Source of the DNA: Pseudomonas mendocina
GTDB taxonomy: Bacteria; Pseudomonadota; Gammaproteobacteria; Pseudomonadales; Pseudomonadaceae
NCBI RefSeq assembly: GCF_003008615.1
Contig: NZ_CP027657.1
Location: 5,394,001-5,458,000, forward strand
Reading direction: 5' to 3'
DNA length: 64,000 nt
Shown: positions 51,115-59,328 of the stretch, piece by piece
How the letters are laid out: each line of letters starts with the position of its first letter
Position numbering within the stretch: position 1 is the stretch's first letter
Program-made: the position numbers and the translations under genes
Notes under the pieces: model-generated
What the model was told of the DNA's origin: nothing
Database searches by the model: none
What the model saw: the letters and a program-made list of their open reading frames with translations, nothing else

Positions 51115-51309
51115 GGCAGGTCAGGCCGCCCTCGACCATCGTCAGCATTGCCCGGATACCGTCGACATCGATCCACTCCTGCAGCACCGGCGCGTGATCG
51201 CGCAGAAAGCGCTCCACCTGCAGTCGCAGAAGGAAGAACGGCTATAGCGGAGAAAAGGTTGCTCGCGGATCAGCGACTGCCAGTCCTCAGCAGCCACAAT
51301 GCTGTTCAC
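51115..51309 (-). pseudogene. Decayed LysR-family effector-domain fragment
   Basis: On the minus strand AAEDWQSLIREQPFLRYSRS, ending near 51220, continues after a frameshift as ERFLRDHAPVLQEWIDVDG and AMLTMVEGGL. Together they match the substrate-binding domain of LysR regulators (PFIRYDRxSFGG ... VDRFLRxH ... LVxxGLG). Both the DNA-binding part and the C-terminal end are missing. It lies just upstream of the nitroreductase gene on the same strand, so it was probably its regulator. Confidence 0.6.
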
Positions 51310-51405
51310 ACAAGAAGCGGTGGAACGCGATAAGTCCCCTCGCCCCTCCGGGAAGAAAGGACACTGGCGATTCTGCTGCGTTCCAACCCTCTCCGCCGCC
51401 CCTTT

Positions 51406-51532
51406 CCCATCAATATGCCCAGACTCGCATCATCGAAGTCCTCGACCTGCTGATCCGCCAGCTCTCTGCCGCCGGCAAGACCGTGGTGATGCGTGAGTGG
51501 CACACCAGTGTTGCCGGTGTCATCCAGCTGTG
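51406..51532 (+). pseudogene. Orphan C-terminal gene fragment (unknown)
   Basis: An open stretch reading RIIEVLDLLIRQLSAAGKTV, then VMREWHTSVAGVIQL and TGA, with no start or upstream body. It looks like a helical protein tail left in the scar between nitroreductase and Csu operon. I do not recognise the family; it could also be chance. Confidence 0.3.
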
Positions 51533-51578
51533 AGCGAGCCGCAAAACTCCGCAGCGCCTTCCGTAAGGAAAAGAGATT

Positions 51579-51660
51579 GTCTGAAAAGACTGTAAGAAAT
51601 GACCTCATATAGTTTTCAGTCATTTCTTACATAGCCAGTTTTTTTCTGATCAATCAGACA
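51579..51660. other. Nested inverted repeats in the AT-rich leader of the Csu operon
   Basis: Outer TGTCTGA (51579-51585) / TCAGACA (51654-51660) encloses a perfect 13-bp pair TGTAAGAAATGAC (51591-51603) / GTCATTTCTTACA (51619-51631) with a 15-base centre. The stretch 51560-51720 is much more AT-rich than the surroundings. The 773-bp gap 51001-51773 otherwise holds the LysR and unknown fragments. It is likely a regulatory or silencer-bound promoter region. Confidence 0.5.
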
Positions 51661-51773
51661 CTTAAATTGTCAGGATGAAATCTCGACTTCCTGGGCATCG
51701 GCTGCACGTTTTTTGAGCAGAAGAATGGGCTGGACTATCGTCCAAGCAACTCCAATTCGAAGGGACTCGACCT

Positions 51774-52307
51774 ATGAAGTCCGTCATGAGAACCGCTGTT
51801 CTGGCTTTTTCTCTCGCTGCCACACCGGCTTTCTCAGCAGGCCAGTTGCAGGGTCAACTGAACGTCCAGATCACCATCGGCACCGGCTGTACCGTGACCA
51901 ACGGCACCGCAGGCGCTAGCAGCAACACCTTCGGTTCACTGTCCTTCGGCAACTACAACGACCTCGCCAACCTGATCGACGGACGCTCCTTCGGCAGTGC
52001 CGGCGGCAGTTCATTCGGCTTGCAATGCAGCCTCGGCACGGCCTACAGCATCGCGCTCAACGCCGGGCAGAACGCCACGGGCGGTCAACGACGCATGATC
52101 AACTCAGGCGCCTACGTCGCTTACAACCTGTATCAGAACAGCGGCCGAACCCTGGCGTGGGGCGATGGCGGAGCCACAGGCACGGTGCTCTCGGGTACCG
52201 GCACGGGCAACAGCGAAGAAGTGATCGTCTACGGCCGAGTCCCGGCACAAACCACCCCCAGCCCAGGCACCTACACGGATACCGTACAGGTCACCATCGC
52301 CTGGTAA
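51774..52307 (+). CDS. Csu-type major pilin (spore coat U domain)
   Basis: 177 residues. Signal peptide to about 24 (PAFSAGQ). Spore-coat-U fold: N-terminal strand QLNVQITIGTGCTVTNG, Cys pair GTGCTV / GLQCSLG, central AYNLYQNSGRTLAWGDGGAT and C-terminal YTDTVQVTIAW donor-complementation strand. Equivalent to CsuA/B of the Acinetobacter archaic chaperone-usher pilus. First gene of the operon, 52 bp before the next. Confidence 0.9.
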   Translation: MKSVMRTAVLAFSLAATPAFSAGQLQGQLNVQITIGTGCTVTNGTAGASSNTFGSLSFGNYNDLANLIDGRSFGSAGGSSFGLQCSLGTAYSIALNAGQNATGGQRRMINSGAYVAYNLYQNSGRTLAWGDGGATGTVLSGTGTGNSEEVIVYGRVPAQTTPSPGTYTDTVQVTIAW

Positions 52308-52358
52308 TCACCACTCGCATCACCAAGAGGGTCTCGAACTCGCCAGGGAAGAATCGTC

Positions 52359-52859
52359 ATGCCGCGCCTGATCGCCCTTCTACTCCTGCTGACTCCGGCA
52401 GCTCTGCCGGCGGTCGACAAGACCGCCACCATCGGCCTGAACGTCGAGGTGTTGCCGGCCTGCCAGGCAGGTAGCAGCAGTGGCTCGGGTATCAGCTTCG
52501 GTACGCTGGATTTCGGCACCCACCTCAGGCTCGACAACCTGCTCACCCGCGTCGGCCAGCCGGGAGCAGGCGCCCTACGCGTCAATTGCCAGCAGAGCAT
52601 CCCCTACCGCGTGCTGATCAATGCTGGCTACAGCGGAACCACCAACACTCGGCAGATGGTCGGCCCCAGCTCGGCCGTGCTCACCTACAACCTCTACACT
52701 GGCGCAGACTACGTCACCGTCTGGGACAACAGCACGGGGGTCAGCGCCGTCGGCAATGGCCAGGATCAGTGGCTACCGATCTATGCCCGTGTGCCGGCGC
52801 AGAGCGCACCACCGCCCGGTAGCTACAGCGACACGCTGACCGTCACGGTGAGTTGGTGA
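52359..52859 (+). CDS. Csu-type pilin subunit 2 (spore coat U domain)
   Basis: 166 residues, signal peptide (LLLLTPAALPAV). Same fold as the first pilin: VEVLPACQAGSSSGSG, VNCQQSIPYRVLINAGYSG, LTYNLYTGADYVTVWDN and SYSDTLTVTVSW. CsuA-like minor subunit. Its stop TGA overlaps the next start (TGATG). Confidence 0.9.
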   Translation: MPRLIALLLLLTPAALPAVDKTATIGLNVEVLPACQAGSSSGSGISFGTLDFGTHLRLDNLLTRVGQPGAGALRVNCQQSIPYRVLINAGYSGTTNTRQMVGPSSAVLTYNLYTGADYVTVWDNSTGVSAVGNGQDQWLPIYARVPAQSAPPPGSYSDTLTVTVSW

Positions 52860-53431
52860 TGCCGTGCCGGAGCCAGTCACTCGGGGTTTCCAGCCTGTTC
52901 TGCCTGAGCGTCCTGGCCATGCACACCTTGCCTGCTCAGGGCGACACGGGCATCAACGACCTGATCGTCAGCCAGAGCTTCCAGGTACGCGCGGAAATCG
53001 TGCCGGGGTGTTTGCTCGGCGCCGGTGGCAGCGACGCCACCTCGTTCGGCAGCATTTCGTTCGGCCAGATCAGCACCCTGCCAAGCAACCTGGACACCGC
53101 CAGCACACCGGGCAATGGCTCCATCGTGCTGCAATGTTCCCCAGGTACCGCTGTCACGATTGCGTTCAATGCCGGCCTCAATGCCAGCAGCGTCGGTGGC
53201 GGACGCTACCTCGCACGTGGTGCGGAGCGCCTGCGCTACCAGCTGTACCAGGACGCTGCACGCAACATCGTCTGGGGCGATGGCAGCAACGGTGGCACGC
53301 GCATGAGCATCAACTTTCCCGTTGGCGGCGCCACGCAGACCTACACGGTCTATGCCCGCCTGTTCAGTGTCAGCCCGCTGCCGTCAGCCGGCATCTACAC
53401 CGACACCATCACCGTGACCGTGAGTTATTGA
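52859..53431 (+). CDS. Csu-type pilin subunit 3 (spore coat U domain)
   Basis: 190 residues from the overlapping ATG 52859. Signal peptide (FCLSVLAMHTLPAQG). FQVRAEIVPGCLLGAGGSDA, VLQCSPGTAVTIAFNAGLNA, LRYQLYQDAARNIVWGDGSN and IYTDTITVTVSY carry the SCPU pattern, including both Cys. CsuB-like. The chaperone gene follows after 3 bp. Confidence 0.9.
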   Translation: MPCRSQSLGVSSLFCLSVLAMHTLPAQGDTGINDLIVSQSFQVRAEIVPGCLLGAGGSDATSFGSISFGQISTLPSNLDTASTPGNGSIVLQCSPGTAVTIAFNAGLNASSVGGGRYLARGAERLRYQLYQDAARNIVWGDGSNGGTRMSINFPVGGATQTYTVYARLFSVSPLPSAGIYTDTITVTVSY

Positions 53432-53434
53432 GCC

Positions 53435-54193
53435 ATGAGGACACACACCCTCTTCGCCTGCTGCCTGAGCCTGGCCGCATCGTTGGCCAGCCTGGCCACG
53501 CAAGCCGCCAGCTCCATCCTGATCTGGCCGATCAACCCGCTGATCGAAGCGGATCGACAGAAGTCCGCCGCGCTGTGGCTGGAAAACCGTGGGCAGGAGC
53601 CGGTGGATTTGCAGGTTCGCGTGCTGGCCTGGGAACAGGAGGGCTTCGAAGATCGCCTGACGCCGCAGAAGCAAGTGGTGGGCAGCCCGCCGATGGCAAC
53701 GCTGCAGCCGGGCAAGCGGCAACTGGTCAGGCTGGTCAATCTAGAGCCGCCGAGCGCCGGCACACTGCGCACCTACCGTGTACTGGTCGACGAGGTACTG
53801 CCGCCGCAACCGCGCCCATCACAAGTGGGCGTGCAGTTCCAGATGCGCTACTCGGTACCCTTGTTCGTGGTCGGGCCTGGGGCCTATCTGGATGACGGCG
53901 CGCGAGAAGCGCCAGGCCAGGGCCAGCCACTGGCTCCCGATCTACGCTACCGCGTCGTCGAAGGCAGCGATGGCATCTTCCTCAACCTGCGCAACCTCGG
54001 CCCCGCTCCGGCCCGGTTGTCCCAGGTCGATCTCTTGCGCGACAGCGGCAAGCAGCCACTGGCCGAAGGGCTTCTCGGGTATGTGCTGCCTGGCGCGCAG
54101 ATGCGCTGGCCATTGCCAGCAGGCGTGCGCAGCGGCCGGGTGCAGGCGCGCATCAACGAAAGCCGACAAACGCAGACGCTGGCCTCTGAGTAG
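53435..54193 (+). CDS. Csu-type periplasmic pilus chaperone
   Basis: 252 residues, signal peptide to about 25. PapD-like two-Ig-domain fold: SILIWPINPLIEADRQKSAAL (about 26-47; the G1-type hydrophobic and A1 regions), VRLVNLEPPSAGTLRTYRVL, LPPQPRPSQVGVQFQMRYSV and a second domain to QTQTLASE. CsuC-like. Its stop TAG overlaps the start zone of the usher gene. Confidence 0.9.
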   Translation: MRTHTLFACCLSLAASLASLATQAASSILIWPINPLIEADRQKSAALWLENRGQEPVDLQVRVLAWEQEGFEDRLTPQKQVVGSPPMATLQPGKRQLVRLVNLEPPSAGTLRTYRVLVDEVLPPQPRPSQVGVQFQMRYSVPLFVVGPGAYLDDGAREAPGQGQPLAPDLRYRVVEGSDGIFLNLRNLGPAPARLSQVDLLRDSGKQPLAEGLLGYVLPGAQMRWPLPAGVRSGRVQARINESRQTQTLASE

Positions 54194-56516
54194 GTCGCTG
54201 GCGTTGCTGTTCCTGGCCGCGCTGCTGTCAGGCCGCTCAGCCCATGGCGATGATGCACAGCAGTTCGCCGAGGCCCAGTTGCTTTACCTGGAGTTGATCG
54301 TCAATGAACTGCCCAGCGGCAAGGTGGTGGAAGTGAGAGAGCATCAGGGCAGGCTGTTCGCCCAACGCGACGATTTGCTCGCTGCGGGTGTACGCTTGCC
54401 CTCGGAGACAACGCCCTGGGTCGCACTGGATAAGATCGATGCCCTGCGCAGCGAGTATCAGCAAGACAGCCAGCGCCTGCTGCTCACCCTGCCCAGCGAA
54501 TGGTTGCCGCATCAGCGCTTCGGCCCCAGCGGCCTGAGCGAGGCGATGGAAGCGCAGAGCGCACTCGGCGCCCTGTTCAACTATGACCTCTACTACAACC
54601 ACACCGAGAACGCCGGCCATTACGCCAATACCTGGCTGGAACAGCGGGTGTTCGACGGTTTCGGCATGATTTCCAACACCGGCGTCCATCGCTACAGCTT
54701 CTCCGGGCCGGGCTATCGCGATGGCTACACCCGTTACGACACCACCTGGCGCTTCAACGACCAGCAACGCATGCTCAGCCTCAGCGGCGGCGACCTGATC
54801 ACCGGCGCGCTGACCTGGAACAGCGCGGTGCGCGTGGGCGGGGTGCAGATTTCGCGCGATTTCTCGCTGCGTCCGGATCTGATCACCTACCCCCTGCCGC
54901 GTTTCGATGGCGATGCCGCCGTGCCCAGCACCGTGGATCTGTTCATCGACAATGCCCGCATCGGCCAGCAGGATCTGCGCCCCGGCCCCTTCACCCTCAA
55001 CACCGTGCCTTACATCAGCGGCGCCGGCACAGCGACGCTGGTGACCACCGACGTGCTGGGGCGCCAGGTGTCCACCACGGTGCCGTTCTACGTGACCGAC
55101 ACTCTCCTGCGTCAGGGCCTTTCGGACTTTTCCCTGTCGGCCGGCAAGTTGCGCCGTAACTATGGCGTGGACGATTTTTCCTATGGTCGCCTGGTGGGCA
55201 GCGGCAGCCTACGCTACGGCCTGACCGACAGCCTCACCCTGGAAAGCCATGCCGAAGCCGGTGCAGGTCTCAGGCAGGCTGGCGTTGGCGCCACCGTCGG
55301 ACTCGGCCTCATGGGTACGCTGACCGGCTCGGTCAGCCAGAGCAGCGGTATCGGTAACGGCCAGCAATACAGCCTTGGTTACAGCTACTACGCGCGGCGC
55401 TTCGGCATCACTGCGCAACGTATCCAGCGCACTTCGGACTATGCCGACCTCAGCGTCGCACACGCCCTGGACAGCGATTTGGCCGGCGGCCCGCTGAGCA
55501 AGACCCAGGATCAACTGACTTTCAGCTTCAGCCCCGAGAGATTTGGCTCCTTCGGTATCGGCTACTTCGCCAATGAAGAACACAACGGCAGCCGAACCCG
55601 TCTGCTCAACCTCTCCTGGTCTCGCAGCCTATGGGGCAACAGCAGCTTCTTCGTATCCTTGAACCGCCAACTGGACGACGGCTCGCACGCCATTCAGGCT
55701 CAGTTGGTCATTCCCTTCGACCTGTACTCCACGCTGGCCACGGGCGTGGAGCGCGACAGCAACGGCAATCAACGGGTGCGCGCCAACTTCAGCCGCAACC
55801 CACCCAGCGATGGTGGCCTGGGTTGGAACCTCGGCTATGCCAGCGGCGACAGCGAATACCGTCAGGCCGACCTGACCTGGCGCACCCAGCATGCCCAAGT
55901 GCAGGCAGGCGTTTACGAAAACGACGGTATCACCACGCAATGGGGCGGTGTCAGCGGCTCGCTGGTGGCCATGCAAGGCCAGATGTTCGCCAGCAACCGG
56001 ATCGACGACGCGTTCGTGCTGGTCAGTACCGAAGGCTATGCCGACGTGCCCGTGCGCTACGAACACCAACTGCTCGGCCGCACCGATTCAGCGGGTTACC
56101 TGCTGGTGCCCTGGGTGCCGTCCTACTACCCGGGCCAGTACGAAGTCGACCTGCTGGATCTGCCGAGCAACCTGCAATTGTCCGAAACCCAGAAGCGCAT
56201 CGCCGTGCATCAGGGCAGCGGCGCACTGCTCGCCTTCCCCATGACCATGAGTCTGTCCGCCAGCATCCAGTTGGTCGACGACCAGGGACAGCCGCTGCCA
56301 CGCGGCACCCAGGTTCTGCATCGCCCCAGCGGTCAACGCACCTACATCGGCTGGGATGGCCAGCTGTATCTCGAAGGACTGGCTCAGGACAACCAGTTGC
56401 AGGCGTTCCTGCCCGAGGGCAGCCAGTGCAGCAGTCGCTTCATGCTGGATGAGAGCGCCGTGGAAATGGCCGTGGTCGGCCCCCTGACCTGCCTGAAACA
56501 GGACGCCTCGCCATGA
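54186..56516 (+). CDS. Csu-type outer-membrane usher (start uncertain)
   Basis: About 776 residues. FimD/CsuD-type usher: N-terminal periplasmic domain (LLYLELIVNELPSGKVVEV), beta-barrel with middle domain, and C-terminal plug (RGTQVLHRPSGQRTYIGWDG, VVGPLTCLKQ). The signal peptide SRSLALLFLAALLSGRSAHG is in frame, but no ATG or GTG directly precedes it: CTG 54186 fits best; TTG 54204 would cut the n-region and ATG 54081 would overlap the chaperone by 113 bp. The tip gene start overlaps the stop (ATGA). Confidence 0.87.
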   Translation: MSRSLALLFLAALLSGRSAHGDDAQQFAEAQLLYLELIVNELPSGKVVEVREHQGRLFAQRDDLLAAGVRLPSETTPWVALDKIDALRSEYQQDSQRLLLTLPSEWLPHQRFGPSGLSEAMEAQSALGALFNYDLYYNHTENAGHYANTWLEQRVFDGFGMISNTGVHRYSFSGPGYRDGYTRYDTTWRFNDQQRMLSLSGGDLITGALTWNSAVRVGGVQISRDFSLRPDLITYPLPRFDGDAAVPSTVDLFIDNARIGQQDLRPGPFTLNTVPYISGAGTATLVTTDVLGRQVSTTVPFYVTDTLLRQGLSDFSLSAGKLRRNYGVDDFSYGRLVGSGSLRYGLTDSLTLESHAEAGAGLRQAGVGATVGLGLMGTLTGSVSQSSGIGNGQQYSLGYSYYARRFGITAQRIQRTSDYADLSVAHALDSDLAGGPLSKTQDQLTFSFSPERFGSFGIGYFANEEHNGSRTRLLNLSWSRSLWGNSSFFVSLNRQLDDGSHAIQAQLVIPFDLYSTLATGVERDSNGNQRVRANFSRNPPSDGGLGWNLGYASGDSEYRQADLTWRTQHAQVQAGVYENDGITTQWGGVSGSLVAMQGQMFASNRIDDAFVLVSTEGYADVPVRYEHQLLGRTDSAGYLLVPWVPSYYPGQYEVDLLDLPSNLQLSETQKRIAVHQGSGALLAFPMTMSLSASIQLVDDQGQPLPRGTQVLHRPSGQRTYIGWDGQLYLEGLAQDNQLQAFLPEGSQCSSRFMLDESAVEMAVVGPLTCLKQDASP

Positions 56517-57481
56517 CTCGCGGGCTGATCCTCACCCTGCTGCTCGGTGCTGCGTTGGCCAGTGTGCCGGCCTACGCGTGCAACACCTATACGGGAGGCG
56601 TGGTCAATCTGGGCAACGCCAACTCCCTGACCCTGCGCACCGTCCCCCAGCAAGCCGGCGCCGGCTCTGGCCTGTCCTGCCCCGGAGTGCTTCAGGTACT
56701 GGCCGGTGCATACGTCAGGGTGACGCTGCAGAACACCGGAAGCCTGGCCCTGCAAGACGGCCAGGGCAATCAGATTCCCTTTCAGGTCTACCAGGACTCC
56801 GGTTACAGCCAGGCACTGGTGAGTGGCCAGCCGCAACAACTGAGCGCGATCAATCTGCTGGCCCTGGGTGGCAGCTCCACCGCCATTGGCCTGTTCTTCC
56901 GCACCAACCCTGGGCCCAATGTACCGGCCGGCACCTACACCGCCACCGTCACCTTGCGCTGGGATTGGGCGATCTGCACCGTCGGCGCACTCAACGTCTG
57001 TGCCTGGGATCGCAGCCCGGGGCTGACGCAGAACTGTGTGGTGATCTGTGGCGCCCCGACCAACTGGGGCACCGGTTCGCTCGCCACCGTGACCATCACT
57101 CTGGTAGTCAGCAAGGCCTGCCGCATCGACACGCTGCCCAACGTCGACTTCGGCGCCAACGCCCTGATCAGCCAGTTCAGCGCGCAGCAGCGCACCTTCG
57201 CCGTCACCTGCACCAATACCGAGGGCTACACGCTGAGCTTCGACAATGGGCAAAACTATCAGGCGCCCTGGCGGCGACTGAACAATGGTGCCGGCCAGTT
57301 CATCCGCTACAACCTCTACTACAGCTCCAGCAGCCTGATCTGGAACGCCGCCTCGCCGCTGACGGCCAGCGGCACGGGCAACTCGCAGAGCTTCACCTAC
57401 CAGGCGATCCTCGATCCCACGCAGAGCAACGCACCGGTCGGCGTCTACACCGACAATGTGCTGCTGATCATCAGTTACTGA
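56513..57481 (+). CDS. Csu-type tip adhesin (two spore coat U domains)
   Basis: 322 residues. Signal peptide to about 21. N-terminal adhesin-like SCPU domain (NTYTGGVVNLGNANSLTLRT; several Cys and hydrophobic loops), then a C-terminal SCPU pilin domain (VSKACRIDTLPNVDFG to IDNVLLIISY, about 190-322). CsuE-like, the two-domain tip that sticks to hydrophobic surfaces. Last gene of the operon. Confidence 0.88.
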   Translation: MTRGLILTLLLGAALASVPAYACNTYTGGVVNLGNANSLTLRTVPQQAGAGSGLSCPGVLQVLAGAYVRVTLQNTGSLALQDGQGNQIPFQVYQDSGYSQALVSGQPQQLSAINLLALGGSSTAIGLFFRTNPGPNVPAGTYTATVTLRWDWAICTVGALNVCAWDRSPGLTQNCVVICGAPTNWGTGSLATVTITLVVSKACRIDTLPNVDFGANALISQFSAQQRTFAVTCTNTEGYTLSFDNGQNYQAPWRRLNNGAGQFIRYNLYYSSSSLIWNAASPLTASGTGNSQSFTYQAILDPTQSNAPVGVYTDNVLLIISY

Positions 57482-57485
57482 GGCC

Positions 57486-57791
57486 TTACCAGTAGATCAC
57501 CAGCGTCGAGCCGGCATCATCGACGGACTGCACCGTCAACGATGTCGCCTCTGCATTCGGCGCCAATGGCAAGGTGCGTCCGTTCGGATCCTGCAGACGA
57601 TAGGCCGCGTGCTCACAGTCATGCGCGGACAGGTACACGCCAGCCGCATCGCTTCGAGCAGCAATCTCGCAACGCTTGAGAATGGTCAGGCTGATCTGCA
57701 GCTGCCCGCTGATCTGTTCGGCAAACGACAGATTGGCAGTGACGCACAGCGCGGTGGCCACGAACCAGGCAAAGAGTCGATGAAACGACAT
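57486..57791 (-). CDS. Small secreted protein, pilin-strand-like (unknown)
   Basis: 101 residues. Signal peptide (FAWFVATALCVTANLSFA), then QISGQLQISLTILKRCEI, a second Cys in SAHDCEHAAYRLQDPNGR, and an end STLVIYW. The beginning and end resemble the first and last strands of the neighbouring SCPU pilins, but the middle is shorter. Convergent, 4 bp from the tip-adhesin stop. It may be a reduced pilin or pilus inhibitor, an idea from pattern alone. Confidence 0.7.
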   Translation of the reverse strand: MSFHRLFAWFVATALCVTANLSFAEQISGQLQISLTILKRCEIAARSDAAGVYLSAHDCEHAAYRLQDPNGRTLPLAPNAEATSLTVQSVDDAGSTLVIYW

Positions 57792-57937
57792 GAAGACGGT
57801 CTACGGTGAGGATGGCCTGCTGGGATAAAGGTCAAAATCCATCCGTAGAAACGGTCACGAGAGCAAGGAGCGACCGAATGTGGAGCAGAATAGAGTGATA
57901 TCACCTTGAAATCACCCTGATTCCGATGAACGCCGGT

Positions 57938-58810
57938 TCAGGCCAATGCTTTCGCCACGAAGCGCTTACCCGGCGCGACGATCTGCTCCTGCGCAGTCAC
58001 CAACGGCAGGTCACGCGCGCCGTCTGCGGTCTGCTCGACCAGCGCGTAGAGCGTTGCCGTGGCCAGCTCCAGCGCCTGCGGCAGTGCCTGCCCAGCCAGC
58101 AGGCGACCGAGCAGGGTCGCCGAGAACACATCGCCCATGCCGTTGGGCAACGGATGCAGAGCCAGACGCGGCGTGGTCACCAACCAGGCACCCTCGCCAT
58201 TCACCGCCAACGTACCCAGCTCGCTTTCAGGGATATCCGGCGTCGCCAGACTGGTGACGATCACCACCTCCGGGCCGCGACCACGCAACTGCCGGGCGAC
58301 CTTCACCGCCTCCTGCAGATTGGCTGGCTTCGAGCCTGTGAGCAGTTCGAACTCGAACTGGTTGGGCGTGATGATATTGGCGAAAGGAATTGCCTGATCG
58401 CGCAGGAAATCGGGAATCGCCGGATTGACGAACACGCCGCGCCCCACGTCGCCCATCACCGGATCGCAGAGGTAACGCAGCGCCGGGTTGTGCTGACGAA
58501 TCTCGCCCACCGCCTCGAGAATCACTCGCCCCGTGTCGGCGTCGCCGAGGTAACCGGAAAGCACCGCGGAAAGGCGTGGCAGCACACCACGCTCACGCAG
58601 CCCCAGCAGCACTTCGCGCACATGCTCGGCGCCGAACACCTGGCCACGAAATTGCCCGTAGCCGGTGTGGTTGGAGAACTGCACGGTGTGAATCGGCAAC
58701 ACCTCGAAGCCCAGCCGTTGCAACGGGAAAACCGCCGCGGCATTGCCGACATGGCCCCAGGCGACATGCGACTGAATGGACAGGACGAGGGGCGGTAGCG
58801 TGGCGCTCAT
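57938..58810 (-). CDS. pdxY: Pyridoxal kinase PdxY
   Basis: 290 residues. Ribokinase-superfamily vitamin-B6 kinase: SIQSHVAWGHVGNAAAVFPL at 11-30, TVQFSNHTGYG, YLCDPVMGD near 113, ITPNQFEFELLTG near 150, and NGMGDVFSATLLGRLL near 222 with the anion-hole Gly and catalytic Asp. Phosphorylates pyridoxal with ATP to salvage PLP. Length and motifs match PdxY. Divergent from arsR. Confidence 0.95.
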   Translation of the reverse strand: MSATLPPLVLSIQSHVAWGHVGNAAAVFPLQRLGFEVLPIHTVQFSNHTGYGQFRGQVFGAEHVREVLLGLRERGVLPRLSAVLSGYLGDADTGRVILEAVGEIRQHNPALRYLCDPVMGDVGRGVFVNPAIPDFLRDQAIPFANIITPNQFEFELLTGSKPANLQEAVKVARQLRGRGPEVVIVTSLATPDIPESELGTLAVNGEGAWLVTTPRLALHPLPNGMGDVFSATLLGRLLAGQALPQALELATATLYALVEQTADGARDLPLVTAQEQIVAPGKRFVAKALA

Positions 58811-58911
58811 GGCGGTCTCTGCTGGCGGGATACGGTGGGCCGAGAATTATTCGTCATGCCACCTGCGCATGCCAAGCCCGAGGTGCACAGCGGTTTTGCC
58901 TTGCCATGAAC

Positions 58912-58927
58912 ATATGGATTTCCATAT
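58912..58927. promoter_or_regulatory. Operator-like palindrome before arsR
   Basis: ATATGGA-TT-TCCATAT, 7-bp arms, with further ATATAT-rich half sites to 58948. It sits 33 bp before the arsR start, as an ArsR operator/-10 region would. Confidence 0.55.
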
Positions 58928-58959
58928 ATTCGAAATCCCACATATATGACTTCACGCCC

Positions 58960-59307
58960 ATGATCACTCCGACCGATGTGTTCAAGAGCCTGGCCGACGA
59001 AACCCGTGCCCGCGCCACCCTGCTCATCGCCCAGTTCGGCGAACTCTGCGTGTGCGAGCTGATGTGCGCCCTTGACGACAGCCAGCCGAAGATCAGCCGT
59101 CACCTCGCCCAGCTGCGCAGCAGCGGCCTGCTGCTCGACCGCCGCCAGGGCCAATGGGTGTATTACCGCCTGAACCCGCAGTTGCCCGCCTGGGTAGCCG
59201 AGCTGCTCCAGGTGACGCTCACGGCCAACACGGAGTGGCTCGCCAGCAACGCCTCCCGCCTGCAACACATGGATGGCCGCCCCGTTCGCACCCAGTCCTG
59301 CTGCTGA
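58960..59307 (+). CDS. arsR: ArsR-type arsenic-responsive repressor
   Basis: 115 residues from ATG 58960 (further upstream frame is the pdxY antisense). Winged helix: VFKSLADETRARATLLIAQF, then ELCVCELMCALDDSQPKISR, with CVCEL as the As(III)-binding motif in alpha-3, and RSSGLLLDRRQGQWVYYRL as wing. A terminal Cys pair (QSCC) may add a thiol ligand. Heads arsB-arsC-arsH. Confidence 0.93.
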   Translation: MITPTDVFKSLADETRARATLLIAQFGELCVCELMCALDDSQPKISRHLAQLRSSGLLLDRRQGQWVYYRLNPQLPAWVAELLQVTLTANTEWLASNASRLQHMDGRPVRTQSCC

Positions 59308-59328
59308 CCCTACCGAGTAACCTCTCCA

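Noticed and set aside
51591..51631. Phase-variable invertible promoter at the csu leader
   Set aside because: Inverted repeats are only 15 bp apart, too short for fim-type inversion, and no recombinase gene is nearby.
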